Assembly (NCBI GenBank): GCA_045121595.1
Contig: JBGVGI010000069.1
Coordinates: forward strand, 3,436-67,435
DNA length: 64,000 bases
From: Fumia sp045121595
GTDB lineage: Bacteria > Bacillota > Clostridia > Oscillospirales > Ruminococcaceae
Direction of reading: 5' to 3'
The translations under genes were made by a program, and so were the position numbers. Of this stretch, positions 42,736 to 51,325 are shown one piece after another (position 1 is the stretch's first letter; the number at the start of each line of letters is the position of its first letter). The notes under the pieces were generated by a model. That model worked only from the letters and a program-made list of their open reading frames with translations. It made no database searches and was not told where the DNA came from.

Positions 42736-42762
42736 ACAGCAGGCAGTATTACTGCCTGCTGT
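42736..42762 (+). promoter_or_regulatory. Stem-loop between binding protein and permease genes
   Basis: A 12-bp stem (arms 42736-42747 and 42751-42762, core GCAGGCAGT) has a three-base loop. It has almost no T-run. Such intercistronic hairpins usually stabilise the upstream binding-protein message and reduce downstream expression. Confidence 0.65.
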
Positions 42763-42791
42763 TTCTCACTAAAACGACTGGAGGGAAGAAC

Positions 42792-43466
42792 GTGAATTTC
42801 GATGCATTTTTGGAATTTATTGATTTCGATATGCTTTCAAACCTTATTCCGCAGATGCTTAAAGCATCGCTTGTAACAATCGAGATATTCTTTCTCACCC
42901 TTGGACTTTCCATTCCGCTCGGTTTTATAGTATGCTTTGGCAGAATGTCAAAAAACGTTGTTATACGCGAAATAATAAAATTTTATCTGCTCATAATGCG
43001 TGGTACACCTCTTATTCTGCAGCTTATATTTTTCTATTTTGCTCCGGGATACGTAGGACTCAGAATTCCCAGATTCTGGGCAGCAATTTTAGCATTCGTT
43101 TTAAACTACGCCGCATACTTCTGTGAAATTTTCCGAAGCGGTATTGAGTCTATCCCCGTGGGTCAGCACGAAGCAGCTTACATACTGGGTTTTAACAAAA
43201 CTCAGACCTTTTTCCGTATTTCCCTGCCGCAGGTTATTAAAAAGATACTTCCGCCAACAGGAAGTGAGTGTATGACACTTGTAAAGGATACCGCCCTTGC
43301 GCAGACTATCGGTGTAGCGGAAATGTTCAGACTTGCACAAACTGCAACGTCAAGAGAATTTTCTATTATTCCTATTTTCGTCGCAGGTATTTTCTATCTT
43401 GTTATGAACAGTCTTGTCGACGTAGCATTCAGTAAGATGGAAAAATCATTGAGTTACTATAATTAA
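42792..43466 (+). CDS. Amino-acid ABC transporter permease
   Basis: A 224-residue protein. HisM/GlnP-type with about five helices, the GTPLILQLIFF segment and the cytoplasmic EAA loop (EAAYILGFNKTQTFFRISLP) that docks on the ATPase. The start codon is GTG, with GGAGGG 6 bases before it. It is the only permease here, so it most likely forms a homodimer with two copies of the ATPase. Confidence 0.93.
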   Translation: MNFDAFLEFIDFDMLSNLIPQMLKASLVTIEIFFLTLGLSIPLGFIVCFGRMSKNVVIREIIKFYLLIMRGTPLILQLIFFYFAPGYVGLRIPRFWAAILAFVLNYAAYFCEIFRSGIESIPVGQHEAAYILGFNKTQTFFRISLPQVIKKILPPTGSECMTLVKDTALAQTIGVAEMFRLAQTATSREFSIIPIFVAGIFYLVMNSLVDVAFSKMEKSLSYYN

Positions 43467-43477
43467 GGAGGAAGAAT

Positions 43478-44236
43478 ATGAGCGTTTTAACTGTCGAAAA
43501 TGTTAAAAAGAGCTTCGGTGACTTAGAAGTTATCAAAGATATTTCTTTTTCCCTCAATGACGGCGAGGTACTTGCAATCATAGGGCCTTCGGGTTCAGGT
43601 AAATCCACCCTGCTTCGCTCAATTAATATGCTTGAAACGGTAGACGGCGGAACGATTACTATCTGTGACGACGTACTCGTTTCGGGAGAAGTGCCCGTTT
43701 ATGCTTCTAAAGAAATGCAGAGAAAAATCCGTCTTAACACCGGACTTGTTTTCCAAAACTATAATCTTTTTCCGCATTTTTCCGTTTTGCGTAACATTAC
43801 CGAAGCGCCCGTAAGAGTGCTCGGAATGGACAAAGACGAGGCAGAAAAAATTGCCCGTGAACTTTTAAAGAAAATGGGGCTTTCCGAAAAAGAAAACGCA
43901 TATCCCTGTCAGCTTTCGGGCGGTCAGGCACAGCGTGTTTCAATCGCCAGAGCAATGGCGTTAAATCCGAAAATCCTTTTCTTTGATGAACCCACCTCGG
44001 CGCTCGACCCCGAGCTTACGGGAGAAATCTTAAAGGTTATAAAAGAACTTGCCAAAGAAAAGATGACGATGGTTATCGTAACTCACGAAATGGCGTTTGC
44101 AAGAGAGGTTGCAGACAGAGTTATCTTTATGGACGGTGGCGTTATCGTTGACGAGGGTACTCCCGAAGAGCTCTTCACCTCAGAAAACAAACGAACAAAA
44201 GAATTCTTAGGCAACTATTATCAATCAGCATTATAA
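43478..44236 (+). CDS. Amino-acid ABC transporter ATPase
   Basis: 252 residues. Walker A is GPSGSGKST (residues 36-44), the Q-loop is QNYNLFPHF, the signature is LSGGQAQR and Walker B is ILFFDEPTSALD, followed by a switch His in VTHEMAFA. It powers uptake in the GlnQ/HisP family. The gene has an AAGGAGG site and follows the permease by 11 bases. A terminator follows the stop. Confidence 0.95.
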   Translation: MSVLTVENVKKSFGDLEVIKDISFSLNDGEVLAIIGPSGSGKSTLLRSINMLETVDGGTITICDDVLVSGEVPVYASKEMQRKIRLNTGLVFQNYNLFPHFSVLRNITEAPVRVLGMDKDEAEKIARELLKKMGLSEKENAYPCQLSGGQAQRVSIARAMALNPKILFFDEPTSALDPELTGEILKVIKELAKEKMTMVIVTHEMAFAREVADRVIFMDGGVIVDEGTPEELFTSENKRTKEFLGNYYQSAL

Positions 44237-44238
44237 AC

Positions 44239-44272
44239 AAAAGACAGGTTTCAAAAGAAATCTGTCTTTTTT
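44239..44272 (+). terminator. Terminator of the amino-acid ABC operon
   Basis: A stem of 14 bp with one G-T pair (AAAAGACAG arm) and an AAAA loop is followed by a run of Ts. Confidence 0.88.
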
Positions 44273-44323
44273 GTTCGAATAAAAACCCCTTTTAAAGTAA
44301 TACTCTTAAAGAGGGGGGATTTT

Positions 44324-45442
44324 ATGGAAATTAAAATTAAAAACGTCAAAAAATTCCTCTTAATTTCGTTAAGCGCGGTTATTTTATATATACTTATTCA
44401 AAATCCGCAAAGAATAAAAGGCGTCATCACTTTTATTTTTTCGGTGTTTTCGCCGTTTTTTATCGGTTTTTGCCTTGCGTTTATCTTCAATATCCCGCTT
44501 AAGTTTTTTGAAAACAAAATATCTCTTCCAGAAAAAATAAAACGTCCCATCTGTCTTATAATCACCTATCTCTCATTTTTCTCGGTGATATTTCTTGTGT
44601 ATTTTTTCGTAGTCCCCGAACTCAAGAAAAGCTTTGAGCTTCTTTTAAGAAATCTTCCCGAATACCTTTCAACGCTTGAATTGTGGATAGGAAAACTCAC
44701 CGAACGATTTAATCTGACTGAAACAAGCCTTGATAACGTGCAGATGCTTTTAGGCTCAATCGGAGAAAATGCAAAAAGAAATATGCCCCGCGTTTTAGAC
44801 GGCACAATGGATATTGTAAGAAAAGTCATAAGCTCGGTTGCAAAGCTTTTGATAGGCTTTGTTTTCTCGGTTTATATCCTTTTGCAAAAAGAAAGGCTCT
44901 GCAAAAACGTAAAAAAAATCCTTTTTGCTTTTTTAAACAGCAAAAAGGTGGATTTTTTAACGGCACTCGGCGGTCTTTCGAACGAAATTTTTGCAAAATT
45001 CGTTTTCGGACAATTCACCGAAGTAATTATAATAGGCGTTTTATGTTTTATCGGGATGAAAATATTCTCGATGCCTTACGCACTTTTAATCTCGGTAATA
45101 ATAAGTATTACGGCGTTTATTCCGTTTTTTGGTGCATTCATCGGCACGGGGTTCGGAGTTATCCTGTTACTCGTAATCAAGCCAATAACAGCTTTCTGGT
45201 TTGTCGTATTCATTATAGTTTTACAACAGATAGAAGGAAATTTTATCTATCCCAGAGTGGTAGGAAGTTCAATAGGTCTGCCCGGGATACTCGTATTGTC
45301 GGCAGTAGTGCTCGGAAACAACCTTTTCGGGGTAGCGGGAATGATACTGGGAGCTCCCGTATCAGCCGTTTTTTACGCCTTTTTCAGAGGACTTGTCAAT
45401 AAAAAGGTCAGTGACAAATGCAACTGCACCCGTGATAGCTGA
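44324..45442 (+). CDS. AI-2E family transporter
   Basis: A 372-residue membrane protein with about seven to eight helices: two hydrophobic blocks near the N-terminus, a cytoplasmic/extracellular insertion around residues 95-165, and the conserved C-terminal block with PFFGAFIGTGFGV, PRVVGSSIGLPGILVL and GVAGMILGAPVSAVFYAF. The family includes TqsA (autoinducer-2 export) and Na+/H+ antiporters; the role here is not known. GAGGGGGG lies upstream. Its last 81 bases overlap the opposing small gene. Confidence 0.9.
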   Translation: MEIKIKNVKKFLLISLSAVILYILIQNPQRIKGVITFIFSVFSPFFIGFCLAFIFNIPLKFFENKISLPEKIKRPICLIITYLSFFSVIFLVYFFVVPELKKSFELLLRNLPEYLSTLELWIGKLTERFNLTETSLDNVQMLLGSIGENAKRNMPRVLDGTMDIVRKVISSVAKLLIGFVFSVYILLQKERLCKNVKKILFAFLNSKKVDFLTALGGLSNEIFAKFVFGQFTEVIIIGVLCFIGMKIFSMPYALLISVIISITAFIPFFGAFIGTGFGVILLLVIKPITAFWFVVFIIVLQQIEGNFIYPRVVGSSIGLPGILVLSAVVLGNNLFGVAGMILGAPVSAVFYAFFRGLVNKKVSDKCNCTRDS

Positions 45443-45688
45443 AAACAAAGCGAGTATGCCCGTCACCAGGTAACTGTGATCGGGTCTTATCTTATTGCTT
45501 ATAAGAATAGCTTCGGGTCCGCCGTCGTTATCGAGGACGTACGCCGCAGATTTATGACCCGCAAAATAGGTTTTAAAACGTTTTATTCCTACAACCTTAT
45601 CGGCAAGAAAATCGGTTATCAAAAGCAAAACTGCGAGTAATCCACTTATAACGGAAACTGCAACAAGTAAGCGTTTAAAAGTTTTCAT
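45362..45688 (-). CDS. Small two-helix membrane protein, overlapping the AI-2E gene
   Basis: 108 residues with a hydrophobic helix near residues 5-27 and another near 75-95, and a charged soluble part between. A strong AAGGAGGT lies 7 bases before the ATG, and a good promoter stands upstream, so it looks like a true gene. Its last 27 codons overlap the last codons of the AI-2E gene on the other strand. No family was recognised; function unknown. Confidence 0.65.
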   Translation of the reverse strand: MKTFKRLLVAVSVISGLLAVLLLITDFLADKVVGIKRFKTYFAGHKSAAYVLDNDGGPEAILISNKIRPDHSYLVTGILALFSAITGAVAFVTDLFIDKSSEKGVKNG

Positions 45689-45709
45689 AAGCGTACCTCC
45701 TTTTATTCA

Positions 45710-45738
45710 ATTATACTGCATCCCCTTTTAAAATGCAA
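45710..45738 (-). promoter_or_regulatory. Promoter of the small membrane protein gene
   Basis: On the minus strand, TTGCAT (45733-45738), a 17-base spacer and TATAAT (45710-45715). Confidence 0.65.
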
Positions 45739-45744
45739 ATATTA

Positions 45745-45773
45745 TTGAAAAATATCAAAAAAAGTGGTAAAAT
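45745..45773 (+). promoter_or_regulatory. Promoter of the Gfo/Idh-DUF3048 operon
   Basis: TTGAAA (45745-45750), 17-base spacer and TAAAAT (45768-45773), 22 bases before the start codon; back to back with the promoter of the opposite small gene. Confidence 0.6.
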
Positions 45774-45794
45774 AGTTTCAAATGAGGTGATAGT

Positions 45795-46781
45795 ATGGTA
45801 CGCTATGCCGTTATCGGTACAAGCTGGATTACCGAATCTTTTATACAGGGCACTAATACTTTCGGCGGGTTAAAACTCACTGCCGTCTATTCAAGAAGCA
45901 AAGAAAAAGGCGAAGCTTTTGCGAAGAAATATAATGCAGAATACGTCTTTGACAATCTTGAAAAAATGGCAGAGTCTGATAAAATCGATGCCGTATATAT
46001 TGCAAGTCCCAACGTTTTTCATTATAGTCAAAGCAAACTTTTTCTCGAAAACGGAAAGCACGTTATCTGCGAAAAGCCGATAACGGTTGAGCCCGAAGAA
46101 CTCATTAAGCTTCAGTCACTTGCAAAAGAAAAAAATCTTATTTATATGGAAGCTATTATGATGCTTCATCTTCCGCAGAGAAAGGTTATAAAAGAAGCTC
46201 TTAAAAAAATCGGAAAAATCACTTCCGCAAGATTTGATTTTTCGCAGTTCTCCTCAAAATACGAAGCTTTGGCACAAGGGGAAATCCCAAATATTTTCAA
46301 CCCCAAAATGGCAACGGGTTGCCTTATGGACTTAGGAATTTACTGCGTTTACCCCGCTATAGATTTTTTCGGTGAACCGAAAGAAATTATAAACCGTGCT
46401 ACCTTTTTGAAAACGGGTGCCGACAGTGTGAACAACGCTGTTTTCATCTACCCTGACAAACAAGTCAATATATCCTGCTCAAAGGTGGGTCAGAGTCACT
46501 CGGGTTCGGAAATTATGGGAGATAAAGGAACGATAACGATTTCTTCCATCTCTAAGCTCACCGATATGGATTTGATTTTGCAAAACGGTGAAAAGGAAAA
46601 TCTGGTTGGAAATATTGAAAAACATATTCTTATGAGCTATGAAGCAAAAAGCTTTTACAATTACATTACTGATTTTGAAAAATACAAAGACGAATATTAT
46701 GAAAACAACAAAATCACTTTGACAGTAAGTAAAATTATGAAAAAAATGCGTGATAATGCAGGAATTTCTTTCGACTTTTAA
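45795..46781 (+). CDS. Gfo/Idh/MocA family oxidoreductase
   Basis: A 328-residue NAD(P)-dependent dehydrogenase. The Rossmann start RYAVIGTSWITESF, then YIASPNVFHYSQ and the EKP motif (ICEKPITVEP) near residue 94. It is shorter than the three others and has a C-terminal domain of the same type. GAGGTG lies before the ATG. The following lipoprotein gene is 17 bases downstream, so both may be co-transcribed. Substrate unknown. Confidence 0.88.
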   Translation: MVRYAVIGTSWITESFIQGTNTFGGLKLTAVYSRSKEKGEAFAKKYNAEYVFDNLEKMAESDKIDAVYIASPNVFHYSQSKLFLENGKHVICEKPITVEPEELIKLQSLAKEKNLIYMEAIMMLHLPQRKVIKEALKKIGKITSARFDFSQFSSKYEALAQGEIPNIFNPKMATGCLMDLGIYCVYPAIDFFGEPKEIINRATFLKTGADSVNNAVFIYPDKQVNISCSKVGQSHSGSEIMGDKGTITISSISKLTDMDLILQNGEKENLVGNIEKHILMSYEAKSFYNYITDFEKYKDEYYENNKITLTVSKIMKKMRDNAGISFDF

Positions 46782-46798
46782 GAAAGGCGGAATTTCAA

Positions 46799-47827
46799 AT
46801 GAAAAAATTTATAGCAATAGTCACATTAGTTTCAATGTTTCTTTGCGGTTGCGGTAAAAAAGAAACCGTTGAACCCGTAGTTACAGAGCCTATAGCAACT
46901 GTAAAAACGGAATACTTTAAAAATCCGCTCACAAACTATCCCGTACTTACAAGAGATGAACTGGGATATCGTCCCGTGGCAGCTATGATAAACAACGTGG
47001 GGGCAGCCCTTCCGCATCGTGGTCTGTCACAGGCAGACATCATTTACGAGGTTGTCGTTGAAGGTGGCATAACCCGTCTTCTCGCAGTTTTCGGAAACGC
47101 AAAAAATATGCCGTACGTAGGCCCCGTCAGAAGTTCCAGACATTATTACGTTGATTTTGCTTTACCTTATAATGCAATTTATCTGCATTTTGGCGGAAGT
47201 CCCGCAGGTTACGACAGAATTAAGTCAACTGGCATAGACAATATAGACGGTATGGCGTACAGCCTTGATTTTTATCAGGATAAAGCGCGTGCAAACTCAA
47301 AAGGCAAAGAGCACAGTTATTTTGTAAGCGCCGACGAATTCTATCCGATAATGGAAATGACAGGATACGAAATGATGGGTGAAACCAAAGCACCCTTTGA
47401 GTTTTACGATACCGAATATTTCCCTGAAAATAAAAACGGTAACGAAGTTTTCGCTTCCTTCTCAGGTGGGGCAAGTTCCACTTTTACTTACGATGCTTCA
47501 ACGGGCCTTTACTTCAAAAAGCGAAACGGAACAAAGCACATTGATGCCGATACCGGCACAGTTTTAAACTACAAAAATATTTTAGTTCTCTTTACAAGTA
47601 TCGGAAGCTATAACGGCGAGGCGTTAAGGCGCGAGGTTTCTCTCTCATCGGGCAAAGGCTACTACATCACAAACGGCGGTAAGGAAGAAATTTCCTGGAA
47701 GAAAGGTGCATCGCAGAATCAGTTTGTTTTCACAAACTCAGATGGTGAAAATTTAAAAGTAAATTCAGGTAAAACCTATATCTGTATCATCAGCACCGAC
47801 AGACAAAAAAATACAGTTATTAAATAA
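46799..47827 (+). CDS. DUF3048 lipoprotein (YerB-like)
   Basis: 342 residues. A lipoprotein signal (lipobox LCGC, Cys18) is followed by the two DUF3048 domains: PVAAMINNVGAALPHRGLSQ and GGITRLLAVFGNA, then VGPVRSSRHYYVD near residue 105. YerB-like proteins are extracytoplasmic with an unknown role, likely connected with the wall or with enzymes at the membrane. AAGGCGG lies 8-9 bases before the ATG. A terminator follows. Confidence 0.9.
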   Translation: MKKFIAIVTLVSMFLCGCGKKETVEPVVTEPIATVKTEYFKNPLTNYPVLTRDELGYRPVAAMINNVGAALPHRGLSQADIIYEVVVEGGITRLLAVFGNAKNMPYVGPVRSSRHYYVDFALPYNAIYLHFGGSPAGYDRIKSTGIDNIDGMAYSLDFYQDKARANSKGKEHSYFVSADEFYPIMEMTGYEMMGETKAPFEFYDTEYFPENKNGNEVFASFSGGASSTFTYDASTGLYFKKRNGTKHIDADTGTVLNYKNILVLFTSIGSYNGEALRREVSLSSGKGYYITNGGKEEISWKKGASQNQFVFTNSDGENLKVNSGKTYICIISTDRQKNTVIK

Positions 47828-47830
47828 CAG

Positions 47831-47853
47831 AAAGCCGTGTTTCAACACGGCTT
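47831..47853 (+). terminator. Terminator after the DUF3048 gene
   Basis: The 10-bp stem AAAGCCGTGT / ACACGGCTTT, closed by one further T-A pair over a short TC-containing loop, is followed by a T-rich stretch. Confidence 0.88.
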
Positions 47854-47884
47854 TTATTTTTTTTGAAAAATATCATTTTTTCTA

Positions 47885-47913
47885 TTGCATTTTTAAGATT
47901 ATTGTGATAATAT
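47885..47913 (+). promoter_or_regulatory. Promoter of the first tandem dehydrogenase
   Basis: TTGCAT (47885-47890), 17-base spacer and TAATAT (47908-47913). The same pair occurs at 49224-49252. Confidence 0.65.
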
Positions 47914-47921
47914 AAAGGCGA

Positions 47922-47935
47922 TGTAAACGATTACA
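47922..47935 (+). promoter_or_regulatory. LacI/CcpA-type operator, copy 1
   Basis: TGTAAACGATTACA is a near-palindrome of LacI-family/cre type, at the expected transcript start. The identical 14 bases occur at 49261-49274. Confidence 0.7.
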
Positions 47936-47963
47936 TCAATTACCTCGAAGGGAGAATTGTAAA

Positions 47964-49148
47964 ATGGCAAAAAAAGGAGACCTCAATGCCTTTCAGGCAA
48001 AAGGCACAAATGACAAAGAAATTGATGTCAGCAAAAAATTAAAAGTAGGTATTATAGGTACCGGTTGGATTGCTGAAGCTCACGTTATGAGATATCAGCA
48101 GATGCCCGACGTTGAAATCGTTGCAGGTGCAGATATCGTACCCGGCAAAGCAAAAAAATTCTTTGAAGAATGGAAAGTTGAAGGTGCACGTGCTTACGAA
48201 AGCATTGAAGAAATGTTTGAAGCTGAAAAGGACCTTGATGCAGTAAGTATCTGTACATACAACGCAACTCACGCTGAATGTGCAATCTATTCTCTCAAAC
48301 AGGGCGTTAACGTACTTTTGGAAAAACCCATGTGCGTTACAACCGAAGAGGCTCTCGACATTATGAAAGCTGAAAAAGAAAGCGGAAAAATCATTTCTAT
48401 CGGCTTCCAGCCCCGTCTTGACCCCAATATGCAGAAAATCAAAAAAATCGTTCAGTCCGGTATCTTAGGTAAAATCTATTATATCCAGACAGGCGGCGGC
48501 AGAAACCGTGGTATCCCCACACCTTTCGGTACAACATTTATCGAAAAAGATACAGGTTGCATCGGCGCAGTAGGTGATATCGGATGTTATTCTCTCGACC
48601 TTGTGCTTAACGCTATCGGATATCCCAAACCCTTGACAGTAACAGGTTATATGTCCGATTTCTTCGGCAAGGACCCCGAATATTACACCGTTGACGGCAA
48701 ACCTGCAGAATATGCTGAAAAATTCGGAGTTGACGATTTTGCAGCTGCTTTTGTTCGTCTTGAAGGCGGAATCATCCTCGACTTCAGAATTGCATGGCAT
48801 ATGGTACTTGACACCCCCGGTGACACAATCATTATGGGTACAAAAGGTTCTCTCCGCGTTCCTTCCACAGGTTGCTGGAACGGCACATTGGATAAACCCC
48901 TTGTATTGCACTCTGAAATTGATGGTACTTTGGTTGAAACAGTTATTCCCAAGGAATATAGCCCCTCTTATCCTGAAAAAGACGGTTTCTACTACAAAAT
49001 CCGTTCCTTCCTCGATGCTATCAAAGAAGGTGGCGAGGCTCCCGTTCCCACAAGCCAGATTCTCTACAACCAGGCTATCATTGACGGTATTGTAAAATCC
49101 TCTAAACTCGGCAGAGAAATCGAGCTTAACCTTCCTGATTTTAAATAA
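47964..49148 (+). CDS. Gfo/Idh/MocA oxidoreductase, tandem copy 1
   Basis: A 394-residue NAD(P)-dependent dehydrogenase. A short N-terminal extension (KKGDLNAFQAKG) precedes the Rossmann motif VGIIGTGWIAEAH, and EKPMCVTTEEAL follows near residue 118. It is clearly paralogous to the following gene: same length, same extension, same C-terminal SSKLGREIELNLP. AAGGGAG precedes the ATG. It is expressed from a promoter with an operator-like palindrome and has its own terminator. The sugar substrate is unknown. Confidence 0.92.
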   Translation: MAKKGDLNAFQAKGTNDKEIDVSKKLKVGIIGTGWIAEAHVMRYQQMPDVEIVAGADIVPGKAKKFFEEWKVEGARAYESIEEMFEAEKDLDAVSICTYNATHAECAIYSLKQGVNVLLEKPMCVTTEEALDIMKAEKESGKIISIGFQPRLDPNMQKIKKIVQSGILGKIYYIQTGGGRNRGIPTPFGTTFIEKDTGCIGAVGDIGCYSLDLVLNAIGYPKPLTVTGYMSDFFGKDPEYYTVDGKPAEYAEKFGVDDFAAAFVRLEGGIILDFRIAWHMVLDTPGDTIIMGTKGSLRVPSTGCWNGTLDKPLVLHSEIDGTLVETVIPKEYSPSYPEKDGFYYKIRSFLDAIKEGGEAPVPTSQILYNQAIIDGIVKSSKLGREIELNLPDFK

Positions 49149-49160
49149 TATTAACATATA

Positions 49161-49190
49161 AAAACCGCACCCTTAACAGTGCGGTTTTTT
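49161..49190 (+). terminator. Terminator between the tandem dehydrogenases
   Basis: The 10-bp stem AAAACCGCAC / GTGCGGTTTT has an 8-base loop and Ts after it. Confidence 0.85.
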
Positions 49191-49223
49191 ATATGTTTTT
49201 TTGGAAAAATATCATTTTTTCTA

Positions 49224-49252
49224 TTGCATTTTCAATATTATTATGATAATAT
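49224..49252 (+). promoter_or_regulatory. Promoter of the second tandem dehydrogenase
   Basis: TTGCAT (49224-49229), 17-base spacer and TAATAT (49247-49252), closely similar over about 60 bases to the promoter of the first copy. Confidence 0.65.
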
Positions 49253-49260
49253 TAAGGTGA

Positions 49261-49274
49261 TGTAAACGATTACA
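49261..49274 (+). promoter_or_regulatory. LacI/CcpA-type operator, copy 2
   Basis: TGTAAACGATTACA is identical to copy 1 and in the same position relative to the promoter. Confidence 0.7.
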
Positions 49275-49300
49275 CCAAATCCCGAAAGGAGAAATTAAGA

Positions 49301-50467
49301 ATGGCAAAAAAAGGCGACCTTAATGCCTTTCAGGCAAAAGGAACAAGCGAAAAAGAAATTGATACCAGTAAAAAATTAAAAGTAGGTATTATCGGTACAG
49401 GTTGGATTGCTGAAGCGCACGTTTTCAGATTTCAGCAGATGCCCGACGTTGAAATCGTTGCAGGTGCCGATCTTATCCCCGGCAAAGCTGAAAAGTTCTT
49501 TAAAGACTTTGGTGTTGAAGGAGCTCGTTGCTACGAAAGTCATATTGATATGCTCGAAGCTGAAGAACTCGACGCCGTAAGCGTTTGTACATATAACGCA
49601 ACACACGCTGAATGCACCATTGACGCTCTTAAAAAAGGTGTTCACGTGCTTCTTGAAAAGCCCATGTGTGTTACAACAGAAGAAGCACTTGCTATCATCG
49701 AGGCTGAAAAAGAAAGCGGCAAAATCGTATCCGTAGGTTTTCAGCCCCGTTTTACCGAAAGTTCAAAAAGACTCAAAAGAATTGTTCAGTCAGGCGTTTT
49801 GGGTAAAATCTACCATATCCAGACATCAGGTTTTAGCAGACACCGCGGTATTCCCACACCTTACGGCACAACTTTCATTCAGAAAGAAACAGGCGTCATC
49901 GGTGCGGTTGGCGATATCGGTTGCTATGCACTCGATATGGTGCTTAATGCAGTTGGTTACCCCAAACCTTTGACAGTAACAGGACGTTTGTCCAATTTCT
50001 TCGGTACCGACCCTGATTACTTTGTAACCGAAGGTAAACCCGCAGAATATGCAAAAATATTCGGCGTTGACGATTCTGCCAGTGGCTACGTTCGTTTTGA
50101 AGGCGGAATTACAATGGACTTTAAGATTGCATGGCATATGGTATGTAACTCCCCCAGCGATACCCTCATTATGGGTACAAAAGGCACATTGCGCCTTGTT
50201 AAAGGCTCTCCGAATTCATTGATTCTTCATACCGAAATCGACGGAGCTTTGGTTGAAACCGCTCTCCCCGAAATCAAAGAAGCCAGATATCCTGAAAAAG
50301 ACCAGTTCTATTACAAAGTGCGTTCTTTCCTTGACGCTGTTAAAGAAGGGGGCAAATCACCCGTTCCCACGTCTGAAATTCTTTATAATCAGGCAATTAT
50401 TGACGGTATCGTAAAATCTTCTAAGCTCGGCAGAGAAATCGAGCTTAATCTTCCGGAGGTAAAATAA
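49301..50467 (+). CDS. Gfo/Idh/MocA oxidoreductase, tandem copy 2
   Basis: A 388-residue paralogue of the previous gene, sharing the KKGDLNAFQAKGTSEKE start, the VGIIGTGWIAEAH dinucleotide motif, EKPMCVTTEEAL and the C-terminal SSKLGREIELNLP. Differences concentrate in the substrate domain (for example DDSASGYVRFEGGITMDF), which suggests a related but distinct substrate. AAAGGAG precedes the ATG. Its stop overlaps the next start by one base (TAATG), so it is translated together with the isomerase. Confidence 0.92.
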   Translation: MAKKGDLNAFQAKGTSEKEIDTSKKLKVGIIGTGWIAEAHVFRFQQMPDVEIVAGADLIPGKAEKFFKDFGVEGARCYESHIDMLEAEELDAVSVCTYNATHAECTIDALKKGVHVLLEKPMCVTTEEALAIIEAEKESGKIVSVGFQPRFTESSKRLKRIVQSGVLGKIYHIQTSGFSRHRGIPTPYGTTFIQKETGVIGAVGDIGCYALDMVLNAVGYPKPLTVTGRLSNFFGTDPDYFVTEGKPAEYAKIFGVDDSASGYVRFEGGITMDFKIAWHMVCNSPSDTLIMGTKGTLRLVKGSPNSLILHTEIDGALVETALPEIKEARYPEKDQFYYKVRSFLDAVKEGGKSPVPTSEILYNQAIIDGIVKSSKLGREIELNLPEVK

Positions 50468-51291
50468 TGAGTAATTTAAAAGTAAGTATTCAGCTTTTTT
50501 CAGTTCGTGACGAAATGAACGCCGATATGTACGGCACACTTAAAGCTTTAAAAGAAATGGGCTATGATTACGTACAATGGTGGACCGGTTACCGTAGCGA
50601 ACATTCCTTTGCAGAAATCAGAAATATTCTTGATGAGTTAGGGCTTAAATGTATTTCTGCTCATGCAGGCAACGAAGAAATTCTTGATGGCGGTCAGGAA
50701 TTTATCGACGGTCTTAAGGAAATGGGTATCAGATACGTTGCCCTCCCCTGGATGGGATATGACGATCTCAAAGGTGGCGCAAACTGGGAAGGTTCAGTTG
50801 AAAAGCTCAAAAAAGTGGGGCAGATTTTAAAGGACAACGGCATCACCTTCCTTTACCACAACCACGAGCACGAATTTGAATTGTATGACGGAAAAACTTA
50901 TGCAGACTGGCTTTTCGAGGCAATTCCCTCCGACTTACTCCAGACGGAGTTTGACACTTGTTGGGTAGCATACGGCGGATATAACCCTTGCGAATATCTC
51001 AAAAAATATTCAGGAAGAAGCCCTGTTGTTCACCTTAAAGACTTTATCTGCGATCATGTAGCAAATGCTCCCGATGCAAGTAAACAATATAGCAAGGAAT
51101 TAGCAAGAAACGAAAACGGCTTTATGTTAAAACCCGTAGGTTACGGACAGCAGGATTTCCCCGCTATCATCAACGCTGCAATAGACGCAGGTGCTGAAGA
51201 AATCGTTGTAGAACAAGATCTCTGGCCTGAGCATACAGCTTTGGAAGCAGCAAGACTCAGTAGAGAATATCTTAAATCATTAGGTTACTAA
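50467..51291 (+). CDS. Sugar phosphate isomerase/epimerase
   Basis: A 274-residue xylose-isomerase-like TIM barrel. Metal/catalytic residues are visible in YHNHEHEFE (His, Glu), TEFDTCWVAYGG (Asp) and VVHLKD (His), with Glu in IVVEQD near the C-terminus. It probably epimerises or isomerises the keto-sugar made by the preceding dehydrogenase, the arrangement seen in IolE/IolH-like and other sugar pathways. GGAGGT lies just before the ATG. The substrate is unknown. Confidence 0.88.
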   Translation: MSNLKVSIQLFSVRDEMNADMYGTLKALKEMGYDYVQWWTGYRSEHSFAEIRNILDELGLKCISAHAGNEEILDGGQEFIDGLKEMGIRYVALPWMGYDDLKGGANWEGSVEKLKKVGQILKDNGITFLYHNHEHEFELYDGKTYADWLFEAIPSDLLQTEFDTCWVAYGGYNPCEYLKKYSGRSPVVHLKDFICDHVANAPDASKQYSKELARNENGFMLKPVGYGQQDFPAIINAAIDAGAEEIVVEQDLWPEHTALEAARLSREYLKSLGY

Positions 51292-51296
51292 AAAAT

Positions 51297-51325
51297 AAAA
51301 GTCAGGAGATTTTCTCCTGACTTTT
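51297..51325. terminator. Bidirectional terminator
   Basis: The 13-bp stem with GTCAGGAGA/TCTCCTGAC core has a three-base loop and A/T-runs outside. It closes the isomerase operon and the opposing four-gene operon (stop at 51326). Confidence 0.9.
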
